This document shows positions 54,580 to 63,632 of a stretch of DNA of 64,000 nt, piece after piece (the first letter of the stretch is position 1; each line of letters begins with the position of its first letter). Both the position numbers and the translations under genes were made by a program. The stretch spans positions 1-64,000 of the forward strand of contig JAZLLK010000049.1 of assembly GCA_045598105.1 (NCBI GenBank), read 5' to 3'. Source of the stretch: UBA1205 sp045598105 (GTDB lineage Bacteria; Bacteroidota; Bacteroidia; Bacteroidales; WCHB1-69). The notes beneath the pieces are model-generated. The model made no database searches and was not told the origin of the DNA. It saw only the letters and a list, made by a program, of their open reading frames with translations.

Positions 54580-57054
54580 TTACAATTTAAATATAATTCG
54601 ACCGGCTACGTTGGTGCCGGGTTGTGCGTATAGTCCGTTGGTAATATATGGTTCACTGCCGTCGGCAAAGCGGGCGGTGTATCCCCATCCGTTGTTTACG
54701 TATAGGGTGTTGAGTATATTGTTTACCTGAAATTGCAGTTCTATACTATATTCTTTTTTTAGAGGAAGGGTATAGCTTATTTGTGAGTTTATTATAAAGT
54801 AGTCTTTTAATAGGGAGCAGGGGCGTGATGTGTTGTCATAGTATTGTTTGCCTACATATTTACCTGTGAGGAGAATGTATAAATTTTTGCAAGGTTCAAA
54901 GTGAAGTGTAGCTACACCTATTATATTGGGTGAAAGTGCCAAATTGGTAGTACCCATGTCTATACGGGTTTGTGCCATGGGTGCCCGGTCGGAGGGGTTG
55001 TTGAATGTATCTTCATAATATACGTAGTTGAGTATTTTATTGCGGCTCAGGCTCAGGTTGGCATCTATTTTCAGCCAGCGACATACATTTACGCCTCCGC
55101 ATATTTCTACACCCATACGATAGCTTTTATTCACATTTTCCATTATAGCATAGCCAATAGTATTGAGTTTGCCGGTAGCGGTAAGTTGGTCTTTGTATCC
55201 CATAAAATACATGTTTATACCTATTTTCCATTTCGAAGGGTGGTATTCATAGCCGGCTTCCACATCCAGCATGTGTTCGGCCTTAGGAATGTCGTGTGCT
55301 CCGTATTTGGCGGCGTCTTTTATGTCGGAGCGGGTGGGCTCTCTATTGGCCAGTCCTGCTACCATATATACTTTATGCGGGCTGTTAGGGTGGTAGGTAA
55401 AGCCTATTTTAGGGTTGGCAAAATGGTATATGTTTTTTTGGCTCATGGGAGCCATATCATTATCTATACCGTTTATTATATAATATATGTAGCGATATTG
55501 CAGGTCGGCATACAGCAGCCAGTGAGGGGTAATATGATAATTTATTTTGGCAAAGGTGGTGGCATCAAGTTTGTTGCTGTTATTTTCATACCATACCACA
55601 TTGCCGTGAATATTTTCGTTGTATTTTATCCATAATGTTTTACCATAGTAAAAACCATGATAATAGGTGAATGTTTCCCCAAATGACAGGTCCGTTTTTT
55701 TTTCTTTATAGTCTGCTGAAATTATGGCTACGCCATAGTGGTTTTTTTCACATTCCCGTTTGGTAAGGTCGGAGCAGGAGTGGGTTACGTTATTTATGGT
55801 TTGTACAGGTATGCCCATAGATGGCAGGTCGGCATCGGCTACATAGTTTTCATAATAGCCATAGCCGTGGGTATAGTTGCCGGTAATATTGAGTTGCCAG
55901 GCTTTATTAAAGGAGTAGGAATAGTATAGTTGAAACAGTTGTTGCCCGTAGTTGTCGGTTTCATTGTCATAGTATTTTTCATTGCCTGCATCGTCATAGT
56001 ATAGGCCTGCATTGTTATAGGTACGGTCTATACACAGCATGTATGAAGGGGTGCCGTTCCATGTAATGCCTGTTTTTTGTTGCCCTATAATGGCAATGAA
56101 TTTAAGCAGACTTTTAGGACTATATTTACCTAAACTTACAAATACTGAATGGTGGTTGCAGTTTCCGTTACGTATGTAGCCGTCAGTACTCAGGTGTGTG
56201 TAGCTGGCTTCGGCCGAAAATCCATGGCGTGTAATGCCGCTAGCCAGGTTAATGGTAGCCTGAAAAGTATTAAAAGAGCCCAAAGAAAGGTCGGCCATGG
56301 CCGAAAAATTTTCTTTAGGATAGAGTGTGAGCAGGCTTACGGATCCGCCAAAAGTACCGGTGCCGCCGGTATTGGCACCTATACCTCGTTGTATTTGCAC
56401 CGATTGAGCCATATTGGTAATATTGGGTATGTTTGCCCAAAAAACCTGCTGTGATTCCGCATCGTTGAGCGGAATGCCGTTAATGTTGACATTAATACGG
56501 CTGGGGTCAGTACCTCTTAACCTAAAGGAGGTGTTGCCTACCTGAGTGCCGTTTTCGGAGGAGGCCACTACTGAAGGTTCCATTTCTATTACATAGGGCA
56601 GGGCTGATTCTATGTTTTTACTATGCAGTTCTTCCTTGTTAAGAGTGCTTATGCTCATAGGGGTTTCTTTATTGGCATATGATGAAGACACTATAATACC
56701 TTCACATAGTACCGAGGTGGCATGAAGAGTGAACAGCAGCATGCTGTCGGTAGGGCATGATATGTCGGCTATAATACTTTCGTAACCTATACATGATAGT
56801 TTAAGCCGATGAGTACCTTCGGGTAAAAACAGGGAAAATATTCCTTCCTGATTGGTAACAGTTCCTGTATATGTGTTACTTACCCATACGTTTACATTCT
56901 CTATGGCTTGAAGTTGCTCGTCCACTACACGGGCTTTTATCTGGTAATTTTTTTTGTTGTTTTCATCGGCGTATGCCGTGCTTAGGCTTATGGCTGCCCA
57001 CAGGCATATTGTCGTTTTTATCAGCCTTACGGCTGTAAATGAATGAGTTTTCAT
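54580..57054 (-). CDS. TonB-dependent receptor, probably for thiamine
   Basis: Protein of 824 residues from the ATG at 57054; an earlier in-frame ATG at 57081 lacks a signal-peptide context. After the signal peptide comes a carboxypeptidase-regulatory domain (about 35-115, ARVVDEQLQAIENVNVWVSN), a plug with SFRLRGTDPSRINVNINGIPL and GTGTFGGSVSLLT, and a 22-strand-type barrel ending GRIIFKL. It carries a scarce nutrient through the outer membrane with energy from TonB. The TPP riboswitch in its leader and the PnuC gene behind it point to thiamine. A family with this pairing is called OMR1. Confidence 0.92.
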   Translation of the reverse strand: MKTHSFTAVRLIKTTICLWAAISLSTAYADENNKKNYQIKARVVDEQLQAIENVNVWVSNTYTGTVTNQEGIFSLFLPEGTHRLKLSCIGYESIIADISCPTDSMLLFTLHATSVLCEGIIVSSSYANKETPMSISTLNKEELHSKNIESALPYVIEMEPSVVASSENGTQVGNTSFRLRGTDPSRINVNINGIPLNDAESQQVFWANIPNITNMAQSVQIQRGIGANTGGTGTFGGSVSLLTLYPKENFSAMADLSLGSFNTFQATINLASGITRHGFSAEASYTHLSTDGYIRNGNCNHHSVFVSLGKYSPKSLLKFIAIIGQQKTGITWNGTPSYMLCIDRTYNNAGLYYDDAGNEKYYDNETDNYGQQLFQLYYSYSFNKAWQLNITGNYTHGYGYYENYVADADLPSMGIPVQTINNVTHSCSDLTKRECEKNHYGVAIISADYKEKKTDLSFGETFTYYHGFYYGKTLWIKYNENIHGNVVWYENNSNKLDATTFAKINYHITPHWLLYADLQYRYIYYIINGIDNDMAPMSQKNIYHFANPKIGFTYHPNSPHKVYMVAGLANREPTRSDIKDAAKYGAHDIPKAEHMLDVEAGYEYHPSKWKIGINMYFMGYKDQLTATGKLNTIGYAIMENVNKSYRMGVEICGGVNVCRWLKIDANLSLSRNKILNYVYYEDTFNNPSDRAPMAQTRIDMGTTNLALSPNIIGVATLHFEPCKNLYILLTGKYVGKQYYDNTSRPCSLLKDYFIINSQISYTLPLKKEYSIELQFQVNNILNTLYVNNGWGYTARFADGSEPYITNGLYAQPGTNVAGRIIFKL

Positions 57055-57149
57055 GTTTTTTTTGTTTTTTAATTTATACAATAAATAAAAATTGAATATG
57101 CCAACCTTATGCAGGCGGGCTAAATTAAAAAAACAAGGTGAAAAATCGA

Positions 57150-57228
57150 TTGAATCCCTACGTCGGCATTATCCGTACAGGTTCAAAGGGTATAATCTCA
57201 GCCTATTACAAGTAAGGCACCCCGTTTT
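57150..57228 (-). promoter_or_regulatory. TPP (thiamine pyrophosphate) riboswitch
   Basis: Read on the minus strand, the conserved elements appear in order: CGGGGTGCC (57224-57216), GGCTGAGA, TACCCTTTGAACCTG and GATAATGCCGACGTAGGGA ending near 57155. These are the invariant THI-box parts binding the pyrimidine and pyrophosphate of TPP. It ends about 95 bases before the receptor start and should switch off the receptor and PnuC genes when TPP is plentiful. The closing stem P1 is weak in sequence, so its exact edges are uncertain. Confidence 0.95.
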
Positions 57229-57322
57229 TTTTGCTTTCTGCAACTATAATACAGCTATAGAAAGATGCTGCAAAGGTATAATATTTTTTTTATATTGCGG
57301 CCTGTGCCTGCAAAAAAAAATA

Positions 57323-57330
57323 TATCTTTG
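57323..57330 (+). promoter_or_regulatory. Promoter -7 element for the nitroreductase/TPK genes
   Basis: TATCTTTG lies 74 bases before ATG 57404. The 349-base gap 57055-57403 holds this element and the TPP riboswitch; nothing else is seen. Confidence 0.5.
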
Positions 57331-57403
57331 CATTTTTGTACCATATAAGTGCAGGTATAGGGTGTATATATGGTATAATGAGTAAAATATTAAGTGTATA
57401 TTT

Positions 57404-58048
57404 ATGGCAGACAATTATTTAGAGAGTAGATATGATGCCGTGTTTGGTCAAAAGTCCAAAAAAGTGGTGCTTAAGCCGGTGGGTAAAAGCATAGATACTT
57501 TATTACAACGTAACAGAAGTTGTCGCGGATATAATAAAGCGTATGAGGTGAGTATGGATCAGCTGAAGCAAATAGTGCATATAAATACGCTCATACCGTC
57601 GGCACGTAATGAGCAGGTGCTTCGTTTTAAATTGGTAACACGCACCACGGGTGCAGAAAAAATATTGCCTCATATAATGCTTGGCGGTGCATTACCTGAG
57701 TTAAAGCTACCTTTTGCCGGTACCGAGCCGGAGGCTTATATTATAGTGTGTTCTTTAGTGGAAGAAAATCGTATGGTGAACATAGATATGGGCATATCGG
57801 TGCAAAGCATGTTGCTTAAGGCGGTAGATATGGGCTTGAACGGCATAATTATAGGAGCTTTTCATAAGGAGGAAATAAAGCAGGCTTTTAGTTTGCCCTA
57901 TGAGCCGTCATTGATAGTAGCCATAGGTAAAGGGGCAGAAAAGTATAGATGTGTACCTATACACACTGCTGATAATCACAGCTATTATCGTGAGAACGGT
58001 ATACATTGTATCCCCAAGGTGGTAGTGGAAGATTTACTTATACCATAA
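57404..58048 (+). CDS. Nitroreductase-family flavoprotein
   Basis: Protein of 214 residues. LLQRNRSCRGYNKAYEVS is the FMN-binding RxSxRxY-type start, and GISVQSMLLKAVDMGLNGIIIGAF is the second FMN region, followed by LIVAIGKGAEKYR. Members reduce quinones, nitro compounds or flavins with NAD(P)H. The gene is two bases before the thiamine pyrophosphokinase start, but its link to thiamine is not obvious. Confidence 0.87.
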   Translation: MADNYLESRYDAVFGQKSKKVVLKPVGKSIDTLLQRNRSCRGYNKAYEVSMDQLKQIVHINTLIPSARNEQVLRFKLVTRTTGAEKILPHIMLGGALPELKLPFAGTEPEAYIIVCSLVEENRMVNIDMGISVQSMLLKAVDMGLNGIIIGAFHKEEIKQAFSLPYEPSLIVAIGKGAEKYRCVPIHTADNHSYYRENGIHCIPKVVVEDLLIP

Positions 58049-58050
58049 GT

Positions 58051-58689
58051 ATGTGTTGGAATATGAATTATGACGCGGTGTTGGTGGCCAATGGAGAATA
58101 TCCCACCCATAAAGTACCATTGAATATACTACATAGTGCCAAGCATGTAATATGTTGTGACGGGGCAGTGAGTGAGGTATATAATAGAGGTATATCCATA
58201 GAAGCCGTAATAGGGGATGGTGATTCCGTGCCTGCCAATATGAAGCAGTTATATGCTGACAGGCTGTGTGTGGTGAATGATCAGGAAACCAATGATCTTA
58301 CCAAGGCCGTACTATGGGCAGTGGCCCGCGGATATAAGTCTATAGCCATAGTGGGAGCTACAGGAAAGCGAGAGGATCATTGTTTGGGTAATATAAGTTT
58401 GCTCTTACAATATGCCCGCTTGTGTAAGGTGAATATGTATAGTGATTACGGTGTGTTTTCGGCGGTGTATGGTACTACTGATTTCCCTTCATTTTCCCGT
58501 CAGCAGGTGTCTATATTTAACCTTACGCCGCAGGTAGCTCTTACAGTGAGAGGTTTAAAATATCCTATAGAAAACCGCTGTATGCGTCAGTGGTGGGAAG
58601 GTACGTTGAATGAAAGTACGGGAGGTAGTTTTCGTTTGGAATTTTTACAAGGTGAAATGCTTGTGTTTCAAACTTATGAACCTAAGTAG
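58051..58689 (+). CDS. thiN: Thiamine pyrophosphokinase
   Basis: Protein of 212 residues from ATG 58051; ATG 58063 is an alternative and the longer open frame overlaps the nitroreductase. Catalytic motifs are VIGDGDSV, NDQETNDLTKAV and VGATGKREDHCLGN. It transfers pyrophosphate from ATP to thiamine, which traps the vitamin imported by the receptor and transporter on the opposite strand. The C-terminal thiamine-binding beta-sandwich (YPIENRCMRQW, GTLNESTGGSFRL) is present. Confidence 0.92.
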   Translation: MCWNMNYDAVLVANGEYPTHKVPLNILHSAKHVICCDGAVSEVYNRGISIEAVIGDGDSVPANMKQLYADRLCVVNDQETNDLTKAVLWAVARGYKSIAIVGATGKREDHCLGNISLLLQYARLCKVNMYSDYGVFSAVYGTTDFPSFSRQQVSIFNLTPQVALTVRGLKYPIENRCMRQWWEGTLNESTGGSFRLEFLQGEMLVFQTYEPK

Positions 58690-58698
58690 TCGCGTCAA

Positions 58699-59250
58699 TT
58701 ACAAATTATAGTCCACTATATGTTCTTCCGCGTGCATAAGCAGGGCACAATATCGGGCCAGTACAAATAAATAATCCGATAATCTATTTATATACATTAA
58801 TATATTATCATCTACTTGAGTTTTATGGTGTAGTGATATTATTCTGCGTTCACATCGGCGGCATACGGTGCGGGCTATGTGGCATTGTGCGCAGGTAGTA
58901 TGTGCATCCAGCATGATAAAGGCATGCATGGTCGGCAGGTGTTGTTGTAGCGTATCTATGGCTTGCTCCAGTTGTTGTACCTGCTGAGGGGTAATAGGTG
59001 CTAGGGGGTATGGATAGTTGTGAATATTGTTTATTGCCAAATGTGTTTGTATTACAAATAGTGTTTTTTCTATTAGTTGTAAAGTTTGTTGGCAGTATTC
59101 ATCGGGAATAATGGTATGTAGCAGTGCTATGTGGGCATTCAGTTCGTCCACGGTACCATAGGCTTCCACTCTTATGTCGTTTTTGCTTACTCTTTGGTTG
59201 TCCAGCAATGAGGTTTCACCTTTATCGCCTGTTTTGGTATATACTTTCAT
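58699..59250 (-). CDS. Cob(I)alamin adenosyltransferase, PduO type
   Basis: Protein of 183 residues. ATP-binding N-terminus YTKTGDKGETSLLDNQRVSK, VEAYGTVDELNAHIAL, and HIARTVCRRCERR are PduO family signatures. It adds the adenosyl group to cob(I)alamin to make coenzyme B12. Near the usual FILPGG motif the sequence reads FIMLDAH, a small departure in a conserved loop. It lies six bases after mltG on the same strand. Confidence 0.92.
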   Translation of the reverse strand: MKVYTKTGDKGETSLLDNQRVSKNDIRVEAYGTVDELNAHIALLHTIIPDEYCQQTLQLIEKTLFVIQTHLAINNIHNYPYPLAPITPQQVQQLEQAIDTLQQHLPTMHAFIMLDAHTTCAQCHIARTVCRRCERRIISLHHKTQVDDNILMYINRLSDYLFVLARYCALLMHAEEHIVDYNL

Positions 59251-59256
59251 GGTAAA

Positions 59257-60294
59257 TTATCTTTTTATTCCTTTATTATTCAATGCGGTGTGATAGCGGG
59301 CAGCGTTACGCTCGTGTTCAGTTAGAGTAGCGGCAAAATTATGCTTGCCTGAAAAGTCTTCCTTGGCGCACATATACAAATAGTTATGTTTTTGATAGTG
59401 GAGTACTGCATCTATGGCTTGTATAGAAGGTATGCGAATGGGGCCGGGGGTAAGCCCGATGTGGGTGTAGGTATTATAGGGAGAGTCTATTTGTTTGTCC
59501 TTATTGAGCAGCCGTTTTATGCCAAAATCACCTATGGCGTATTTAAGCGTGGGGTCCGATTGCAGGGGCATGTGCTTATGGAGGCGGTTAATATATAGTC
59601 CTGCTATAACAGGCTGTTCTGTTGCCATGTGATTTTCTTCTTCTACTATGGCAGCCAGTATGCTCACTTCTATACGGCTAAGGGGAATATTTTGGGCGGC
59701 CGTATTGCGGTTATGGTTCCAAAAACGGGTGTATTCCTTGTACATGCGTTCAACCCAGGCATTGGCGGAGGTATTCCACCAAAATTCATAGGTATTAGGT
59801 ATAAACATAGCCATACAATTTTCGGCAGTGAAGCCGTATTGCGTCCAATAGTGCTCATCATTGAGTACTTGTAGCAGTTCTTCTGCTGTGCATTCTAATT
59901 GTTCCGATATGCGTTGGCATAGTTGTTCTTTAGTACGTATGTTGTTAAAAGTGAGTTTTACAGGCTCTTGTTTGCCGGAGCGAAGCATGTTTACAAGTTC
60001 ATTATTACTCATGTTGGCCGTTATTTTATATTTACCGGCATGTATGTGTGTGGGATAGTGCTTTTTTTGAGCCAGCATGCGGAATATAGGTATGTCCTTT
60101 AGCACCTGATGAGCCTGTAAGGTATCTATTACCTGTTCATACGAAGCATGGGTGGGTATATATATATATGTAACATTTTCGGTGTTTACATTATTACCGA
60201 ATATGGCCTTGTATCCGTATAGGGCAGCCGCTGTAAGGCCTACTATAAGTAGCACGGCTATTATAATGAGTGTGTTTGTTTGTTTTTTGGTCAT
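59257..60294 (-). CDS. mltG: Endolytic murein transglycosylase MltG
   Basis: Protein of 345 residues from the ATG at 60294 (a second ATG lies directly before it at 60297, and the frame is open to 60402). One N-terminal membrane helix (about 8-30), a LysM-like part (YIPTHASYEQVIDTLQAHQV), then the YceG catalytic domain with FIPNTYEFWWN and AAIVEEENHMATEQPVIAGLYINRL, in which the Glu cluster holds the catalytic acid. It cuts nascent glycan strands and sets their length. A promoter element lies within ten bases of the start (see findings). Confidence 0.92.
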   Translation of the reverse strand: MTKKQTNTLIIIAVLLIVGLTAAALYGYKAIFGNNVNTENVTYIYIPTHASYEQVIDTLQAHQVLKDIPIFRMLAQKKHYPTHIHAGKYKITANMSNNELVNMLRSGKQEPVKLTFNNIRTKEQLCQRISEQLECTAEELLQVLNDEHYWTQYGFTAENCMAMFIPNTYEFWWNTSANAWVERMYKEYTRFWNHNRNTAAQNIPLSRIEVSILAAIVEEENHMATEQPVIAGLYINRLHKHMPLQSDPTLKYAIGDFGIKRLLNKDKQIDSPYNTYTHIGLTPGPIRIPSIQAIDAVLHYQKHNYLYMCAKEDFSGKHNFAATLTEHERNAARYHTALNNKGIKR

Positions 60295-60302
60295 CATAGG
60301 TG

Positions 60303-60310
60303 CAAAGGTA
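60303..60310 (-). promoter_or_regulatory. Promoter -7 element at the mltG start
   Basis: Minus-strand TACCTTTG ends six bases before ATG 60297. The transcript would begin near the start codon itself. This element argues against the longer reading frame. Confidence 0.5.
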
Positions 60311-60642
60311 ACATTTATATTTGGGTAAAAAGGCTGTTTTAAGGCTTTTTTTTGCTTCGTTTTCATGAAGCTTTTATGCGTTTTGGGAAAAAATGCTGAC
60401 AAAATCTTCCATTTAGATACAGGAAAAATGGCATGAAAACAGTTTTAAATGGTCTAAAAAGCCTAAAAAGTAGAAAAAATATGAACTATAATAATATATA
60501 TGTGTCTGATTAATAGTTGTTTATTATCTTTTATAATTTTTTTTGTAATTTTGTTGACAAACATGTAAAGCGAATAATAAAAGTGTTACCTTTGCAATAC
60601 AAAAATAAATCATTTAATTAATAACATTTAAACAATACTAGT
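60311..60642. other. Divergent intergenic region mltG / small lipoprotein
   Basis: About 330 bases, strongly A+T-rich. Apart from the promoter element of the small lipoprotein I see no gene, RNA or repeat here. Confidence 0.6.
60587..60594 (+). promoter_or_regulatory. Promoter -7 element for the small acidic lipoprotein
   Basis: TACCTTTG lies 48 bases before ATG 60643. Confidence 0.65.
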
Positions 60643-60837
60643 ATGAAAAAGTTATTTGCATTGTTAGTTGTTGCAGGTTTAGTAATGGTATCTTGCAATA
60701 ATGCAACTGAAGAAGAAACCGTAGCTGAAGAAGCAGTTGTTGAAGAAGCAGCAGTTGTTGAAGAAGCAGTTGAAGAAGCTGTTGAAATGCCTGCAGAAGA
60801 AGCAACTGAAGAAGCAACTGAAGTTGTTGCTGAATAA
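60643..60837 (+). CDS. Small acidic lipoprotein
   Basis: Protein of 64 residues. Signal peptide MKKLFALLVVAGLVMVSC with lipidated Cys18. The mature 47 residues are almost only Glu, Ala and Val in short repeats (TVAEEAVVEEAA, VVEEAVEEAVE, EEATEEATE), with no aromatic residue. It has its own promoter and a terminator immediately after, so it is a real, probably well-expressed gene. Role unknown; such tails may extend as spacers from the membrane. Confidence 0.8.
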   Translation: MKKLFALLVVAGLVMVSCNNATEEETVAEEAVVEEAAVVEEAVEEAVEMPAEEATEEATEVVAE

Positions 60838-60855
60838 TTCAGATTCACAGAAAGC

Positions 60856-60891
60856 AAAGAGGGTCGCTTGCATAAGGCGACTCTTTTTTTT
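60856..60891 (+). terminator. Terminator after the small lipoprotein
   Basis: AGAGGGTCGC and GCGACTCT pair with a bulge around a loop of about 10 bases, followed by eight T. It may also serve the convergent ruvC. Confidence 0.8.
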
Positions 60892-60903
60892 GTGCGGTAA
60901 AGT

Positions 60904-61464
60904 CTATTTTACTATTTTGTCAGGATGCTGAGTAAGGTAGGCGTCCCAGCTGCTGTAGGATTTGTCGGGTTTAAGGCCGGTACTTTGTATATAGTGACAG
61001 TAGGCTATACTTAATGCATCGGAGGCATCATAGGTGGTGATATCTTCGGCATGATAGTTTTGCAGTAAATATTGTAGCATGCCGGCTACCTGTTCTTTAG
61101 AGGCGCTTCCTTTACCCACTATGGCCATTTTTACCTTACGGGGTGCGTATTCGTGCACGGGCACGTTATTATGCAGGCCGGCTGCTATGGCTACTCCTTG
61201 TGCCCGCCCTAATTTAAGCATTGATTGCACATTTTTACCATAGAAGGGCGCTTCTATGGCCATTTCATCAGGATGATATAGGGAAATGAGGGAACTTACA
61301 AACTCAAATATGTCTTGTAATTTGCTTAATGCATCTTTTTTTGTATTAAGTTTGAAAATACCGGCTTTTATAACAGAAGTTTTTGTACCTTTGCCAATTA
61401 TAATGCCGTATCCCATAATATTGGTGCCGGGGTCTATACCCAGTATGGTTTTATTGGTGTTCAC
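60904..61464 (-). CDS. ruvC: Holliday-junction resolvase RuvC
   Basis: Protein of 186 residues. The four acidic residues of the active site are visible: Asp11 in GIDPGTN, Glu71 in AIEAPFYGKN, and Asp146 and Asp149 in YDASDALSIAYCH. It cleaves four-way junctions in recombination with RuvAB, which are not in this window. Confidence 0.95.
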   Translation of the reverse strand: MNTNKTILGIDPGTNIMGYGIIIGKGTKTSVIKAGIFKLNTKKDALSKLQDIFEFVSSLISLYHPDEMAIEAPFYGKNVQSMLKLGRAQGVAIAAGLHNNVPVHEYAPRKVKMAIVGKGSASKEQVAGMLQYLLQNYHAEDITTYDASDALSIAYCHYIQSTGLKPDKSYSSWDAYLTQHPDKIVK

Positions 61465-61485
61465 TATGGTAATATATTATTTTAT

Positions 61486-62490
61486 ATGAATAACGATTCT
61501 GCAAAATTACTAAAAAGTATCAACATAATAGCCTGTTTGGCCATATTTGTTTTGAGTTATTTGTTTGTTATAGTAAAACTGAGCTCACAAACATCATGGC
61601 AGGAGATGAGTAATATGTATAAAGGGCCGGTGTGGCAACGAGAGTGGCCTATATTGTTATTCATGCTGTTACTCATGCCTGTGAATTGGGCGGTAGAAGC
61701 CGTGAAGTGGAAATATTTAATGCGGCGTATATATCCGTTGTCGTTTTTTTCTTCGTTAAAATCGGTGTTGTCCGGTGTGAGTGTAAGCGTTATATTTCCT
61801 AATAGAGCAGGTGATTTTATAGGAAGAGCTTTTCTTTTGCCGCAAGGTTATGCTTTGCAGGGTACTTTGTCCACATGGGTGGGTAATATATCACAGCTTA
61901 TTATTACCATGTGTGGAGGGGTGGCAGGTGTGGTGTATACATGGCAGCGTTGTGTTCATGGTGGTATAGCGGCTACATGGTGGATAGTATTGTTAGCAGT
62001 GTTATTGGTGTTAACGGTATTGGCAATGTGGGCTTATTTCAGTGTGGCGTCGTTTGCCTCGTTTTTGCGAAGGTTTAATGCACATTGGGTACAGCGTGTA
62101 GCTGATAAGTCAGCGTTTTTGGGGCAGTATACGCGTGGGGAATTGTGTAGGGTGTTGTTCATGTCCTGCCTGCGATATGTTGTATTTGTTTTTCAGTTGT
62201 ATTTAGCCTTAAGGATTTTTGCTCCCGTTACCCCTTTGGGGCCGGCTATAGGCATATCATGTTTGTATTTTTTACTTACCACTATTACACCCACCTGGGT
62301 GTTAAGTGAAATAGGGGTGAGAGCATCGGTGGCTATATTGCTTTTTGGGCCGGTTACGGATATGTTTCCTTCATTGGGGCTGAGTGAGGTGGTGGTGATA
62401 TTTCCTACCATATTGCTTTGGTGTGTGAATGTGGTGTTGCCTGCAGTGGCAGGCTCGTTTTTTGTACTTAAATTAAAACTGTTACGATAA
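61486..62490 (+). CDS. LPG-synthase-TM / UPF0104-family membrane protein
   Basis: Protein of 334 residues with about eight membrane helices. WKYLMRRIYPLSFFSSLKSVLSG, VSVIFPNRAGDFIGRAFLL and WVLSEIGVRASVAILLFG match the flippase-like domain of lysylphosphatidylglycerol synthases (AglD/UPF0104). No catalytic lysyl-transferase domain is attached, so it may move lipids or lipid-linked sugars. The next gene, a family 2 glycosyltransferase, follows 11 bases downstream, a pairing that fits lipid or glycan modification. Confidence 0.82.
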   Translation: MNNDSAKLLKSINIIACLAIFVLSYLFVIVKLSSQTSWQEMSNMYKGPVWQREWPILLFMLLLMPVNWAVEAVKWKYLMRRIYPLSFFSSLKSVLSGVSVSVIFPNRAGDFIGRAFLLPQGYALQGTLSTWVGNISQLIITMCGGVAGVVYTWQRCVHGGIAATWWIVLLAVLLVLTVLAMWAYFSVASFASFLRRFNAHWVQRVADKSAFLGQYTRGELCRVLFMSCLRYVVFVFQLYLALRIFAPVTPLGPAIGISCLYFLLTTITPTWVLSEIGVRASVAILLFGPVTDMFPSLGLSEVVVIFPTILLWCVNVVLPAVAGSFFVLKLKLLR

Positions 62491-62501
62491 TTTCAGAGCT
62501 G

Positions 62502-63632
62502 ATGATATCAATAGGGGGTGTAATAATAAGCGTAATAGTAGGTATAATAATTATAATGTATATAAGTATGGTGTTGCATTGGCTCTCGGGTTGGCATACA
62601 CTATTGCGTAGCAGGCCGCAGTCGGCCATACAGCAGCAGTGCTTTAGTATAATTATACCTTTCTATAATGAAACAGAACATATAGCTGCATGCCTTCAAA
62701 GCATTGCAGCAGTGAATTATAGCAGGCATAATTATGAAGTTATATTGGCAAATGACGGCTCCACTGATGACAGTGTGCAGCAGGCAGAGCAGTTTATGCG
62801 TGAGCATGAGGACATGGACATAACCTTGCTTTTTTTGCCCCATATGGGCAAAAAAAAAGCGGTGCGGCAGGCAGTGCAGCAGGCAAAATATGATTGGATA
62901 CTCACCACCGATGCCGATTGTGAGGTGTCTGTAGAGTGGATGCATGAGTATAGCCGCTATATAGGGCAATACCACTATAGTCTGCTGTGTGGTAGTGTGA
63001 GTTTTAAGCCACAACGTACACTTATGTACCGTTTGCAGCAGCTGGAAACAGGTGCTCTTATGGTGGCAGCGGCAGGCAGTATAGGCAGACATAAGTCGCT
63101 TATGTGCAGTGCAGCCAATATGTGCTATAAAAAGGACTTGTATGAGTCGGTGAGTGCCTATATGGAGGCTACGCTGCAGTATGCATCGGGTGATGATGTG
63201 TTTTTGCTGCATGCCTGTGCCGATAAATACGGTGCTGATAGCATTGGCTATGTAATATCATCTCATGCGGTAGTGCATACGCATGCCGTATCTTCGCTGA
63301 GCGGTTTTTTGCGTCAGCGAAGCCGTTGGGCGGGCAAAACACCACATTATCAAATGTTATACCCTAAGTATGTGGCTGCTGTAGTGTGGCTCATGAATAT
63401 GCTGGTAGTAGCGTTTACGGCGGTAGCCTGCATAGATGTAGGCGTGTGGCCGATTATACTTATTATATTAGGTATAAAATGTATGGCTGATTTACCTATT
63501 ATGATAGTATGGTGCAGGCATGTGAAGTGTAAGCCGATATTATGGTGGTATCCTGTAGCGGCCGTGTGTTACCCATGGTACGTGGCGGCCGTAACGGTGT
63601 GCATGTGCCTTAAACGGACAGATTGGCATTAA
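62502..63632 (+). CDS. Family 2 glycosyltransferase, membrane-bound
   Basis: Protein of 376 residues. One N-terminal helix, then GT-A fold: FSIIIPFYNETEHIAACLQSI, VILANDGSTDDS, metal-binding TTDADCE, ASGDDVFLLH and the processive-type RQRSRWAGK, followed by two or three C-terminal helices. It would transfer a sugar to a lipid or growing glycan at the inner membrane. It is transcribed with the UPF0104-like gene. Confidence 0.88.
   Translation: MISIGGVIISVIVGIIIIMYISMVLHWLSGWHTLLRSRPQSAIQQQCFSIIIPFYNETEHIAACLQSIAAVNYSRHNYEVILANDGSTDDSVQQAEQFMREHEDMDITLLFLPHMGKKKAVRQAVQQAKYDWILTTDADCEVSVEWMHEYSRYIGQYHYSLLCGSVSFKPQRTLMYRLQQLETGALMVAAAGSIGRHKSLMCSAANMCYKKDLYESVSAYMEATLQYASGDDVFLLHACADKYGADSIGYVISSHAVVHTHAVSSLSGFLRQRSRWAGKTPHYQMLYPKYVAAVVWLMNMLVVAFTAVACIDVGVWPIILIILGIKCMADLPIMIVWCRHVKCKPILWWYPVAAVCYPWYVAAVTVCMCLKRTDWH

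Noticed and set aside
54970..55635. Plus-strand frame of 221 codons
   Set aside because: Antisense to the TonB-receptor barrel; Tyr/Val/Ile-rich shadow with no domain.
57092..57385. Plus-strand open frame of 97 codons
   Set aside because: It lies over the TPP riboswitch of the opposite strand and has no family resemblance.
60618..60931. Other frames over the small lipoprotein (both strands)
   Set aside because: Ser/Ala/Thr-, Phe- or Lys/Leu-rich shadows of the GAA/GCA repeats; only the plus frame has a lipobox, promoter and terminator.
62601..63212. Minus-strand frame of 203 codons
   Set aside because: Antisense to the family 2 glycosyltransferase, which has all its motifs on the plus strand.
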